DNA from: Micromonospora chokoriensis
GTDB lineage: Bacteria; Actinomycetota; Actinomycetes; Mycobacteriales; Micromonosporaceae
DNA length: 64,000 nt
Assembly: GCF_000718555.1 (NCBI RefSeq)
Contig: NZ_JOAN01000010.1
Location: 124,001 to 188,000 of the forward strand
Reading direction: 5' to 3'
In this document: positions 36,319 through 44,473 of the stretch, one piece after another
Layout: each line of letters begins with the position of its first letter
Position numbering within the stretch: the first letter of the stretch is position 1
Notes under the pieces: generated by a model
Database searches by the model: none
What the model was told of the DNA's origin: nothing
Seen by the model: only the letters and a program-made list of their open reading frames with translations
Made by a program: the position numbers and the translations under genes

Positions 36319-36509
36319 CCTGACCGCGAGACAAGCAAATTACATCAGTGTTGTTTTAGGAGCGGGCGTCTCCTGGTCGGGGGTCGTGGCGCGCGACGCG
36401 AATCGCGCGCCGGGGGATTGCCGTTCCGGTCCGGTGGGCATGGTTGTCCACTCGCGACGGGCGACATGGCACGGGGGCGCGTGCCGCACGGCGGACGGAA
36501 GGGCGCGGG
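36319..36509 (+). promoter_or_regulatory. Leader region upstream of sepF
   Basis: No gene is visible. A TAGCCT at 36316-36321, overlapping the yggS stop codon, is a possible -10. It is followed by an unusually AT-rich stretch (about 36331-36360) and then a perfect 9-bp hairpin with a 6-nt loop (36388-36396 with 36403-36411). sepF itself has GGAAGGG as ribosome binding site. Confidence 0.35.
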
Positions 36510-37202
36510 ATGGGTGCACTGCGCAAGGCGGGGGTCTGGCTCGGTCTGGTCGAAGAAGACGACGAGCGGGCCTACGACGACGGTGGCTACGACAAGGGTG
36601 GCTACCGCGACTCGCGTTACCGGCAGAGCCGGTACGCCGAGGAGTTCGCCGACGAGGATGAGGACGACACCGAGGAGCCGCCGGCTCCCCGGCCGCGCGA
36701 GACTGGGCGGGGTCGACTCTCCGAGCGGGCGAGCGGGCGGTTGAGCGAGTCCGAGCGCGGTGACAATGAGCGTCCGGAGCGGGTCGAGCGGTCCAGCGTA
36801 CGGTCGATCACCCGGTCGTCGGCGGGCGAGACCTCCGGCGCGCTGACCTACCACACGCGGGACAATCTGGCCCTCGCGCCGCAGGTCACGTCGCGTGAGC
36901 GGGCCCTGCCCGAGGAGGAGCAGCGCTACCAGATCACGACGTTGCACCCCACCACCTACCGGGAGGCGCGCACCATCGGTGAGCACTTCCGCGACGGGGT
37001 TCCGGTGATCATCAATCTCACCGAGATGGATGAGGCCGATGCTCGTCGTCTGGTGGACTTCGCCGCCGGGCTCGCGTTCGGTCTGCGCGGTACGATCGAG
37101 CGCGTGACCAATCGGGTGTTCCTGCTCTCACCGGCTAATGTCCAGGTCACCGCTGAGGACAAGGCCAAGATCGCTGAGGGCGGTTTTTTCAGTCTGAGTT
37201 GA
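36510..37202 (+). CDS. sepF: Cell division protein SepF
   Basis: A 230-aa protein that tethers FtsZ to the membrane. The N-terminal amphipathic helix ([13 protein letters not shown]) inserts in the membrane. A long acidic/Arg-rich, tyrosine-containing linker (about 17-130) follows, then the SepF core at the C-terminus ([20 protein letters not shown], then [17 protein letters not shown]). An upstream GTG at 36444 is in frame, but the chosen ATG gives the conserved MGALRKAG start. It sits in the ftsZ-yggS-sepF-yggT-wag31 order. Confidence 0.94.
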   Translation: MGALRKAGVWLGLVEEDDERAYDDGGYDKGGYRDSRYRQSRYAEEFADEDEDDTEEPPAPRPRETGRGRLSERASGRLSESERGDNERPERVERSSVRSITRSSAGETSGALTYHTRDNLALAPQVTSRERALPEEEQRYQITTLHPTTYREARTIGEHFRDGVPVIINLTEMDEADARRLVDFAAGLAFGLRGTIERVTNRVFLLSPANVQVTAEDKAKIAEGGFFSLS

Positions 37203-37232
37203 CCCCGCCCGACCCGAGGGACGTCGCTGACC

Positions 37233-37538
37233 GTGTTGTCGATCTTACTGCAAGTGTTGTACCTGATCCTTTATGTCTTCCTGCTCCTTCTTCTGTCCCG
37301 GTTCGTGTTGAGCGCCGTCCTGCAGTACGGCCGGCGCTGGCAACCGGGGCGTGGAGCAGCGGCAGGATTAGAATCCGTGTGGAGCGTCACTGATCCCCCT
37401 CTCAACGCGTTGAGGCGTGTGATCCCTCCGCTGCGAATTGGTACCGTGAGCATCGACCTGGCCTCCCTTGTGCTCCTGGTTATCCTGTTCGTGCTGATGG
37501 AGTTCGTGTTAGGGCCGTCGATCAGGGCATCTGCCTGA
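37233..37538 (+). CDS. YggT family membrane protein
   Basis: A 101-aa protein with two membrane segments (about 5-28 and 74-94) separated by a loop with the YggT motif [27 protein letters not shown]. The family is linked to membrane protein placement and osmotic tolerance, but its mechanism is not settled. GTG start, 30 bases after sepF; the conserved neighbour of sepF and divIVA in Gram-positive bacteria. Confidence 0.9.
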   Translation: MLSILLQVLYLILYVFLLLLLSRFVLSAVLQYGRRWQPGRGAAAGLESVWSVTDPPLNALRRVIPPLRIGTVSIDLASLVLLVILFVLMEFVLGPSIRASA

Positions 37539-37582
37539 TGACCGACGCGCTTTCGCGGCCGCAACTGACCCGAGGAGTTTCG

Positions 37583-38389
37583 ATGCCGCTGACCCCGGCC
37601 GACGTCCACAACGTCGCCTTCAAAAAGCCGCCGATCGGCAAGCGGGGGTATGACGAGGAGGAGGTCGACGCCTTCCTTGATGAGGTCGAGCGCGAGCTCG
37701 CCCGTCTCATCGAGGAGAACAACGAGCTGCGCGCCCAGGTGGAGCGCGGCGGCCGTGGCGGTGCCCCCGCGGGCCCCGGCGGCGACGCCCGCCTGGCGGC
37801 GGAGCTCAACGACGTCAAGGCCCAACTGGACCGGGTGCAGCGCGACAAGTCGGCCGCCGAGCAGGCTGCCCGCGCGATGCAGGCCGAGCTGGAGCAGGTC
37901 CGCGCGACCGGCGGCCCGGCCGGCGGCGTCACCGGCGACGGTGAGCAGCAGGCCCTGCGCGTGCTGATGATGGCCCAGCGCACCGCCGACGACCACGTGT
38001 CGGACGCGCGCCGCGAGGCCGACCAGCTGCTCTCCGAGGCCCGCAGCAAGGCCGAGGAGGTGACCCGGGAGGCGCGCGCGAAGGCCGACGCCCTCGAGCG
38101 GGACGCCCGCCAGCGGCACCAGGAGGCCATGGGCGGCCTGGACGCCAAGCGCACGGCGCTGCAGAAGCACATCGAGGAGCTCAAGCAGTTCGAGCGCGAG
38201 TACCGCACCCGGCTCAAGGCATACCTGGAGAGCCAGCTGCGTGACCTCGACGGTCGTGGCCAGGGCCTCGAAGCCGAGATGACTCGCTCCGAAGCCAGCC
38301 GGGTCGCCGGCGGCAACGGGCTGGCCGCGGCGGGTCTCGCCGGGTCGTACGGCGGCGGGCGCTCCGGCGCTCTCGAAGCCGGACGCTGA
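37583..38389 (+). CDS. wag31: DivIVA/Wag31 polar growth protein
   Basis: A 268-aa coiled-coil scaffold that marks cell poles and directs tip growth in actinobacteria. It begins [20 protein letters not shown], with the conserved membrane-binding DivIVA N-domain ([17 protein letters not shown]). Two long coiled-coil regions (about 35-110 and 130-240) are separated by a Gly-rich linker, and the tail is Gly/Ala-rich. ATG 37583 follows a GAGGAG; an upstream in-frame start at 37538 overlaps the yggT stop and is not conserved. Confidence 0.95.
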   Translation: MPLTPADVHNVAFKKPPIGKRGYDEEEVDAFLDEVERELARLIEENNELRAQVERGGRGGAPAGPGGDARLAAELNDVKAQLDRVQRDKSAAEQAARAMQAELEQVRATGGPAGGVTGDGEQQALRVLMMAQRTADDHVSDARREADQLLSEARSKAEEVTREARAKADALERDARQRHQEAMGGLDAKRTALQKHIEELKQFEREYRTRLKAYLESQLRDLDGRGQGLEAEMTRSEASRVAGGNGLAAAGLAGSYGGGRSGALEAGR

Positions 38390-38394
38390 GCACC

Positions 38395-38435
38395 GGCCGG
38401 CGATCGCTGTCCGCCAATGGTGACGGTCGCCGGCC
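38395..38435 (+). terminator. Hairpin after wag31
   Basis: Perfect 9-bp stem (38395-38403 with 38427-38435) around a 23-nt loop, 6 bases after the wag31 stop. It probably ends the division-cluster transcript; there is no U-tract. Confidence 0.45.
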
Positions 38436-38469
38436 CTGCCTGGACGGTACGAAGCGGCGGGGGTGAGCC

Positions 38470-39219
38470 GTGATAGTCGCAAGCCTGCTGCTCATCCTCG
38501 TCGCGGTGGTGCTGCTGGTGCTCGGCCTGGCCGGTGGCTCCAGCTTCCTCTTGGTCATCTCCATCGCAGCCAGTTTGCTAGCCGCCGTGGCGTTGGTGGT
38601 GGGTGCCCGTCAGGCAGCCGCCAACCGCGCCACGGCGGATCCCGGCCGGACCGACCGCCGGCACCCCGACGCGCCCCGCACGGCCAGCCAGGCCACGCCG
38701 GGAGCCGCGTACGGGCCGCCGCTGGTCGAGCCGGAGGTGCCGGTCCAGCACGTGCCCACGACGGTTGGCAGCGGCGGCACTGGGTGGCGGCAACCACCCG
38801 AGCCGCCGGTCGACCATGGGCTGTCGGTCGACAATTCTCCGCCGAGCGACCGTGCGCCGGTCGACGATGCGCCGCCGTTCGTGGTCCCGGCCGACGTGGC
38901 GTCCTCGCGGGCCCGGCCCGTCAGCCCGGCGTCGTCGTTCCAGGGCTCGACCGACGACGTGTTCGACCCTGCGGCCCCGGCCGTCGACGAGCCGGCCGAG
39001 CAGCAGGTCACGGCCGCCGAGGCGGCCCGGGTGGCGCGACTGCTCGACGCCGTTGAGGTCGTGGACGGCCGCCCCCGCTACCACCTCGACAGTTGCCCGC
39101 ACCTCATCGGCTGGCAGCCCGAGACGTTGCCGGTCGCCGAGGCCGTGGAACTCGGCTTCACTCCGTGCGCGCACTGCGCGCCAGCGACCGTTCTCCTCGC
39201 CGACGCCCGGCCGATCTGA
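38470..39219 (+). CDS. Membrane protein with C-terminal Cys/His motif
   Basis: A 249-aa protein that I do not recognise as a named family. Two adjacent membrane helices (about 1-23 and 26-45) are followed by a long Pro/Asp/Ala-rich disordered stretch (about 50-185). The C-terminal 60 residues look like a small folded domain with H-x3-C (HLDSC) and C-x2-C (CAHC). This pattern resembles the Ada-type or related zinc-binding folds in which a Cys and a CxxC flank a short helix. It is conserved in position just after wag31. Metal binding is an inference. Confidence 0.6.
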   Translation: MIVASLLLILVAVVLLVLGLAGGSSFLLVISIAASLLAAVALVVGARQAAANRATADPGRTDRRHPDAPRTASQATPGAAYGPPLVEPEVPVQHVPTTVGSGGTGWRQPPEPPVDHGLSVDNSPPSDRAPVDDAPPFVVPADVASSRARPVSPASSFQGSTDDVFDPAAPAVDEPAEQQVTAAEAARVARLLDAVEVVDGRPRYHLDSCPHLIGWQPETLPVAEAVELGFTPCAHCAPATVLLADARPI

Positions 39220-39229
39220 AGCGGCGCCG

Positions 39230-39535
39230 GTGCCCGCTCAGGACACGCTCATCGTGGCGGTACGGGTGAAGCCCGGCGCCTCCCGGGATCGGGTGGGTGG
39301 CCGCTTCGACGGTCCGCACGGGTCCGCTCTCGTGATCGCGGTCCACGACCCGGCCGTCGATGGTCGGGCCACCGAGGCGGCCCGACGGGCGCTCGCCGGC
39401 GCGTTGGGCGTCCGACCGGCAGCGGTGTCACTGCGTACCGGCGCGGCCAGCCGGGACAAGCTCTTCCTCGTCGATCGGCCCGGCCCGGAGTTGCCCGAGG
39501 TGCTGCGCCAGCTGCGCGACGGAGCCGCCGAGTGA
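39230..39535 (+). CDS. DUF167 (YggU family) protein
   Basis: A 101-aa protein with the DUF167 core: IVAVRVKPGASRDRVGG at the start, VAVHDPAVDGRATEAARRAL-type middle, and VRPAAVSLRTGAASRDKLFLV at the end. The fold is small and basic, and the function is unknown. GTG start, 10 bases after the preceding stop. In many bacteria this family is encoded next to yggT, here two genes away. Confidence 0.88.
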   Translation: MPAQDTLIVAVRVKPGASRDRVGGRFDGPHGSALVIAVHDPAVDGRATEAARRALAGALGVRPAAVSLRTGAASRDKLFLVDRPGPELPEVLRQLRDGAAE

Positions 39536-39557
39536 GGACAGCCCAGGCCAGGCAGCC

Positions 39558-41057
39558 GTGACCCCCGGGTTGGACATCGCGCTGCTGCTCGGTGCGGCGG
39601 TGCTGCTGGTCGCGGTCGGCGCGGTGCGGCTCTCCACCCGGCTCGGCGTGCCCAGCCTCCTGGTCTACCTGGCGTTGGGTGTGGCGATCGGCGAGGGCGG
39701 GTTGGGCATCCAATTCGACGACGTCGAGCTGACCCGGACCCTCGGCTTCTGCGCGTTGATCGTGATCATCGCGGAGGGTGGCCTCACCGCCCGGTGGACC
39801 ACGCTGCGCCCGGTGCTCGGGCTGGCCTCGGTGCTCTCCACGATCGGGGTGATCGTCAGCATCGTGGTGGTCGGCGTCGCCGTACATCTGCTGCTGGGGT
39901 TGGACTGGCGCTTGGCGCTGCTCTACGGCGCGGTGCTCTCCTCCACCGACGCGGCGGCCGTCTTCGCCACCCTGCGCCGGCTGCGGTTGCCGCCCCGGCT
40001 GGTGGCGACGTTGGAGGCCGAGTCGGGGATGAACGACGCCCCGGTGGTGCTGCTGGTGGTGCTGCTGTCGCACCAGGGCTTGTCGCACCCGTGGTGGTAC
40101 GAGGTCGCGCTGGTCTGCTACGAGTTGGGCATCGGTGCGGCGGTGGGCGTGGCGGCGGGCGTCGGCGGCACCTGGGCGTTGCGTCGGGCCGCGCTGCCCT
40201 CGGCCGGGCTCTACCCGATCGCCGCGGTGGGCATCACCGTGCTGGCGTACGCCGCGGGGGCGGTTCTGCACGCCTCGGGGTTCCTCGCCGTCTACGTGGC
40301 CGGGGTGCTGCTGGGCAATGCCCGCCTGTCGCACCGGCAGGCGATTCTCGGCTTTGCGGACGGGCTGGCCTGGCTCGCCCAGATCGGGTTGTTCGTGCTG
40401 CTCGGGTTGCTGGCCTCGCCGGGCCGGCTGGACGCGGCGGTGCTGCCCGCGGTGGTCGCGGGGCTGGCTCTGGTGCTGCTGGCCCGGCCGCTGTCGGTGG
40501 CCGTCTCGGCGTTGCCGTTCGGGGTCGGCCTTCGAGAACAGGCGTTCCTGTCCTGGGCCGGGTTGCGCGGGGCGGTGCCGATCGTGCTGGCCACCATTCC
40601 GCTCTCCGAGCGGGTGCCCGGCGCGGAGCGGCTCTTCGACGTGGTCTTCGTGCTGGTGGTGATCTTCACGCTGGTGCAGACCGGGACGCTGGGGCCGTTC
40701 GCCCGGCGGTTGCGGGTGACCGCGCCGGCCGAGGCCGCCGAGATCCACGTGGAGATCGCGCCGCTGGAGCGGATGCGGGCGGACCTGCTCCAGGTGGAGG
40801 TGCCGCCGGGATCCCGGCTGGCGGGGGTGCACGTCGACGAGTTGCGGCTTCCGCTGGGTGCGTCGGTGACCCTGGTGCTGCGCGACGGGGTGGGCTTCGT
40901 GCCCGCGCCGGACACCCGGTTGAAGACCGGCGACAGTCTGCTGATCGTGGCGACCGCCGGGGTTCGGGACGCCGCGGAACGGCGGTTGCGGGCGGTCAGT
41001 CGGCGGGGTCGTCTGGCCCGATGGTTTGGTGAGTACGGGGATGAGGCGGTCGGTTGA
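39558..41057 (+). CDS. Potassium/proton antiporter (CPA1/NhaP2-like) with RCK_C domain
   Basis: A 499-aa transporter with about 12-13 membrane helices in the first 400 residues. It carries the CPA1 core STDAAAVFATLRRL and EAESGMNDAPVVLLVV, where the ND pair is part of the ion site, and SWAGLRGAVPIVLATIPL. The C-terminal part (about 405-485; VEVPPGSRLAGVHVDELRLP, RLKTGDSLLIVA) is a TrkA-C/RCK_C regulatory domain. It exchanges K+ or Na+ for protons across the cell membrane. The GTG start lies 22 bases after the DUF167 gene; upstream frame to 39360 is inside that gene. Confidence 0.9.
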   Translation: MTPGLDIALLLGAAVLLVAVGAVRLSTRLGVPSLLVYLALGVAIGEGGLGIQFDDVELTRTLGFCALIVIIAEGGLTARWTTLRPVLGLASVLSTIGVIVSIVVVGVAVHLLLGLDWRLALLYGAVLSSTDAAAVFATLRRLRLPPRLVATLEAESGMNDAPVVLLVVLLSHQGLSHPWWYEVALVCYELGIGAAVGVAAGVGGTWALRRAALPSAGLYPIAAVGITVLAYAAGAVLHASGFLAVYVAGVLLGNARLSHRQAILGFADGLAWLAQIGLFVLLGLLASPGRLDAAVLPAVVAGLALVLLARPLSVAVSALPFGVGLREQAFLSWAGLRGAVPIVLATIPLSERVPGAERLFDVVFVLVVIFTLVQTGTLGPFARRLRVTAPAEAAEIHVEIAPLERMRADLLQVEVPPGSRLAGVHVDELRLPLGASVTLVLRDGVGFVPAPDTRLKTGDSLLIVATAGVRDAAERRLRAVSRRGRLARWFGEYGDEAVG

Positions 41058-41075
41058 TCTGCTAGCGTTCCCTTT

Positions 41076-41100
41076 GCCCCAGCTTGGCATAGCTAGGGGC
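41076..41100 (+). terminator. Hairpin after the antiporter gene
   Basis: GCCCC-AGCT pairs with AGCT-(A)-GGGGC (41076-41084 with 41091-41100, one bulged A), 18 bases after the stop, followed by TGTTAAA. Confidence 0.5.
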
Positions 41101-41127
41101 TGTTAAACGGTGCGACGGTGCGGCACG

Positions 41128-41156
41128 TTGTCGGACGCCTGTACGTTCCGTATTCT
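41128..41156 (+). promoter_or_regulatory. Promoter of the TraR/DksA-lspA-rlu unit
   Basis: TTGTCG (41128-41133), a 17-nt spacer and TATTCT (41151-41156). This is one of the two best -35/-10 pairs in the window. The predicted start near 41163 gives a leader of about 120 nt. Confidence 0.6.
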
Positions 41157-41170
41157 TGCCAATCTCCGGA

Positions 41171-41202
41171 GTGCGCGGCGATCATCGCCGTGCGCCCCTT
41201 TT
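41171..41202 (+). promoter_or_regulatory. Terminator-like hairpin in the 5' leader
   Basis: Stem 41171-41179 with 41187-41195 (9 bp, two G-U pairs, 7-nt loop) followed by CCCTTTTC, starting only about 8 nt after the predicted transcription start. It could act as an attenuator or stabilise the mRNA 5' end; the sequence alone does not decide. Confidence 0.4.
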
Positions 41203-41282
41203 CGTACATAGGGGACGCCCTGGTCGGCGCCCCCTGACCAGGCGCCGCGGACCGCGCGGTTCCCCGGCCGAGGGAGCGACCC

Positions 41283-41702
41283 ATGGCGAAGCCAGCCGAC
41301 ACCAGGACCGCCGGGCGAAAGCCGGTGGCCAAGGCCACCCGCAGCACGGCGGAGACCGAGAAGATCCGGGCGGCGCTGGCGGCGCGGCGGGACGAGCTGC
41401 GCGCCGAGTACGATCAGACGCTGAGTGAGATCACCGAGCTGCAGCGCGAGCGGCTGACCGACTCGGCCGGGGACGACCAGGCCGACACGGGCACCAAGAC
41501 GCTCGAACGGGAGCAGGAGATCTCTCTCGCCAACAGCATTCTGGAACGGATCACGCAGGTCGAGCGCGCTCTGGAGCGCCTCGACGAGGGTGGTTACGGC
41601 TGGTGCGAGCGGTGCGGCAACCCGATCCCGGTCGAGCGCCTCGCCGCCTTCCCGTCGGCCACCCTGTGTGTGACGTGCAAGCAGCTGGAGGAGCGGCGCT
41701 GA
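41283..41702 (+). CDS. TraR/DksA family zinc-finger protein
   Basis: A 139-aa protein with an N-terminal basic stretch, a long coiled coil (about 22-110) and a C4 zinc finger: CERCGNPIPVERL then CVTC about 20 residues later. DksA-like proteins bind in the secondary channel of RNA polymerase and modulate initiation. Actinobacterial members lack the exact DksA tip residues in many cases, and their role is less defined. It heads a unit with lspA and a pseudouridine synthase, which is a conserved actinobacterial order. Confidence 0.88.
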   Translation: MAKPADTRTAGRKPVAKATRSTAETEKIRAALAARRDELRAEYDQTLSEITELQRERLTDSAGDDQADTGTKTLEREQEISLANSILERITQVERALERLDEGGYGWCERCGNPIPVERLAAFPSATLCVTCKQLEERR

Positions 41703-41766
41703 GGTCCGTTCCCCGGCGGCGATGAGACGGTGAGCGATCACCGCCAAGACTGTCGATGGGGAGCGA

Positions 41767-42384
41767 ATGACCGCAGCACCGTCCGCCGAACCCGGCCGCA
41801 ACGACCCGGGCGGCGGCACACGCCGCCGACCCCGGGCCGTCGCGATTCTCGCCGGAGTCGCCCTGGTGGCCCTGCTGGCCGACCTGGTCACCAAGCACCT
41901 CGCGTTGGCCGCGCTGACCGATCGGGGGCCGGTGCGGCTGCTCGGCGGGTTCGTCTACCTGAGCCTGACCCGCAACAGCGGCGCGGCCTGGAGCATCGGC
42001 GCCGACCACACCTGGATCTTTCCGCTGATCACCATCGGTGTGGTCGGCTGGATCGTCTGGATGGCGCTGCGCCTGCGCTCGCTGCCCTGGGCGATCTCCC
42101 TCGGGCTGGTGCTGGGTGGCGCGTTGGGCAACCTCGTCGACCGGATCTTCCGGGCACCGGCACCCTTCCACGGGCACGTGGTCGACATGATCAGCCTCTT
42201 CGACCCGTACGGTCAGGTCTGGCCGGTGTTCAACCTGGCCGACAGCTCACTGGTCTGCGGCGTGCTGCTGGCCGTCCTGCTGGAGTTGACCGGCCGTCAG
42301 CGTGACGGCCGGCGGGCGGGGCGTGCCGGCGACCAGGCCACGACGGACACCGCGCAGGGCACCGAGCAACGGGAGCGGGCATGA
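41767..42384 (+). CDS. lspA: Prolipoprotein signal peptidase LspA
   Basis: A 205-aa aspartic peptidase with four membrane helices that removes the signal peptide from diacylglyceryl-modified prolipoproteins. The catalytic pair is Asp125 (GNLVDRIF) and Asp159 (FNLADSS), with the conserved TRNSGAAWS loop ahead. About 25 disordered residues precede helix 1 and a hydrophilic tail follows helix 4. The stop overlaps the next ATG by 4 bases. Confidence 0.95.
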   Translation: MTAAPSAEPGRNDPGGGTRRRPRAVAILAGVALVALLADLVTKHLALAALTDRGPVRLLGGFVYLSLTRNSGAAWSIGADHTWIFPLITIGVVGWIVWMALRLRSLPWAISLGLVLGGALGNLVDRIFRAPAPFHGHVVDMISLFDPYGQVWPVFNLADSSLVCGVLLAVLLELTGRQRDGRRAGRAGDQATTDTAQGTEQRERA

Positions 42385-43325
42385 CCTCCACCTTCGCCGC
42401 TGGCGGCGACCACCGTTCCCTCCCAGTGCCGGACGGCCTCGACGGCATGCGCCTGGACCAGGCGGTGTCCCGCCTGTTCGGGCTCTCCCGCACCGCCGCC
42501 GCAGCCCTGGTCGACGCCGGCGACGCGCTTGTCGACGGCTCCGCCCGGCCCAACTCGCACAAGGTCAAGGCCGGCTCCTGGCTTGACGTCACGCTGCCCG
42601 CCCCGGTCGCACCGCCGACCGTGGTGCCGCAGGCGGTGCCCGGCCTACGGGTGGTCTACGCCGACGACGACATCGTCGTGGTCGACAAGCCGGTGGGCGT
42701 GGCCGCGCACCCCAGCCCCGGGTGGACCGGCCCGACGGTGATCGGCGCCCTCGCCGCGATCGGGCACCGCATCTCCACAAGTGGCGCCGCCGAGCGGCAG
42801 GGCGTGGTGCACCGGCTCGACGTGGGCACCACCGGGATCATGGTGGTGGCCAAGAGCGAGCAGGCGTACACGGCGTTGAAGCGGGCCTTCAAGTACCGCG
42901 AGGTGGACAAGGGCTACCACGCGGTGGTGCAGGGTCACCTGGACCCGCTGCGCGGCACCGTCGACGCGCCGATCGACCGGCACCCCACCCACGACTACCG
43001 GTGGGCGGTGGTCTCCGGCGGCAAGCCGAGCATCACCCACTACGACACCCTGGAGGCGTTCCCGGCGGCCAGCCTGGTCGACGTCCGACTGGAGACCGGC
43101 CGGACCCACCAGATCCGGGTGCACTTCTCCACCCTGCGGCACCCCTGTGTGGGTGACCTCACCTACGGCGCCGATCCCACCCTCTCGGCCCGTCTCGGCC
43201 TGGCCCGACAGTGGCTGCACGCCCGCGAACTGAGCTTTTTGCACCCCCGTTCGGGGGACGAGGTCCGGTTCGTCAGCGACTACCCTGACGACCTGGACCG
43301 TGCGCTCCAGATCCTGCGTGACTGA
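42381..43325 (+). CDS. RluA-family 23S rRNA pseudouridine synthase (RluD-like)
   Basis: A 314-aa enzyme with an N-terminal S4 RNA-binding domain (about 20-75, [20 protein letters not shown]) and the RluA catalytic domain. The active site Asp147 lies in [16 protein letters not shown]. The later motif [19 protein letters not shown] completes the family. It isomerises specific uridines in 23S rRNA; which ones cannot be told. The lspA-rluD order and 4-base overlap are typical. Confidence 0.93.
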   Translation: MTSTFAAGGDHRSLPVPDGLDGMRLDQAVSRLFGLSRTAAAALVDAGDALVDGSARPNSHKVKAGSWLDVTLPAPVAPPTVVPQAVPGLRVVYADDDIVVVDKPVGVAAHPSPGWTGPTVIGALAAIGHRISTSGAAERQGVVHRLDVGTTGIMVVAKSEQAYTALKRAFKYREVDKGYHAVVQGHLDPLRGTVDAPIDRHPTHDYRWAVVSGGKPSITHYDTLEAFPAASLVDVRLETGRTHQIRVHFSTLRHPCVGDLTYGADPTLSARLGLARQWLHARELSFLHPRSGDEVRFVSDYPDDLDRALQILRD

Positions 43326-43367
43326 GCGGCGACCGCCCGACACCGATCCACAGAGGGGATCCCGCCC

Positions 43368-44399
43368 GTGCGCGCCGGCAATCTGCTGCGGCAGTTGGAC
43401 CAACGGCTGCTGCCGCCGCTGACCCGCGCCGTGGCCCGGCTGGGTGACTCCTCGGCGCGCCCCGGCGTGCTCAGCTGGGCCGCCGTGCTCTCCGCGGCGG
43501 CGGTGCTGGGCACCGCGGTCTGGGCGGTCGACGACACTGCGGTGGGCGACCGGACGGTCGGCGAGGTGACCCGGGTCGGCGTCTCCGACGGCGACTCCGT
43601 CCCTGGCTACCTCCGGTCCGCCGCAGCCGACCTGGCCGCGCTGTCCGCGTCCGCCCCGGCCGCCGAGGGCGGGACGTACGCGCTTGTCACGCTCGACGCG
43701 TACCTGCCGCCGCAGCGGCTGGCGACGGTGCTCGGCGACGTCGGGGTCTCGACCGTCTTCGGGCGGGTTCCGCTGCCCGGTCGGCAGACCGAGATCGTCA
43801 AGATCCCCGCGCTGCGGGTGCCGGACGACGTGGTCGCCGGGATGACAGAGGTGGCGGCCCGCAAGGACACCGAGGCCGCCGACTACCGGGCCAGGGCCGC
43901 CGCGGTGGGCGGCGGCGGGGTGGGCGAGCGGGAATTGCGGGAGCGGTACGCCAGCGGCGCCGAGGTGGCCGCCGCCGAGGCCGCCGCGTACCGCACCGGC
44001 TGCGCCTGCGTCTACGCGGCGGTGGTGCGTGCGACGCCGGTGGCGTTGCGCGGCGTCGCCACCCTGCCGGAGGTGCGGGCCGTCGACCCCGCCCCCGAGG
44101 TGTACCGGCTGGACCGCACGGTCTTCACGCCGCCCCTGCCCGAGCAGCGCGACGTGGTGCGCCCGCCGGCCGACACCGAGCCGAGCCCCGCACCGACCCG
44201 GGCCGAGCGGCCAGAGCCGGAGACCACCGCGGCGGTGCCCGCGACCCCGATGGTCGAATCGTCGGAACCCGCACCAGTCGTGACGATTCCGTCACCTGAA
44301 CCGTCGAAGTCGGAGCCGACCGAGCCGGCGCCGCCGAGCGTCACCACCTCGCCGGACGCCCTCGACGTCGAGCCGTCGACGCCGACGTCGTCGTCGTGA
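43368..44399 (+). CDS. Hypothetical membrane-anchored protein
   Basis: A 343-aa protein of unknown function. A short cytosolic segment is followed by one membrane helix (about 33-53), a folded extracytoplasmic region (about 60-260; includes TYALVTLDAYLPPQRLATVL and a CxC pair, GCACVYAAV), and a long Pro/Glu/Ser/Thr-rich tail (about 265-343), probably wall-spanning. The GTG has AGAGGGG upstream. It precedes a ParA-like ATPase gene and a multi-spanning membrane protein gene, which may belong with it. Confidence 0.65.
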   Translation: MRAGNLLRQLDQRLLPPLTRAVARLGDSSARPGVLSWAAVLSAAAVLGTAVWAVDDTAVGDRTVGEVTRVGVSDGDSVPGYLRSAAADLAALSASAPAAEGGTYALVTLDAYLPPQRLATVLGDVGVSTVFGRVPLPGRQTEIVKIPALRVPDDVVAGMTEVAARKDTEAADYRARAAAVGGGGVGERELRERYASGAEVAAAEAAAYRTGCACVYAAVVRATPVALRGVATLPEVRAVDPAPEVYRLDRTVFTPPLPEQRDVVRPPADTEPSPAPTRAERPEPETTAAVPATPMVESSEPAPVVTIPSPEPSKSEPTEPAPPSVTTSPDALDVEPSTPTSSS

Positions 44400-44473
44400 T
44401 CTGCGTCGGCTGGTGTGCGCTCTGCGGTGTGGTCCGAATAGGGTTGCGTTCGTAGCCTGTCAGACGGAGATTG

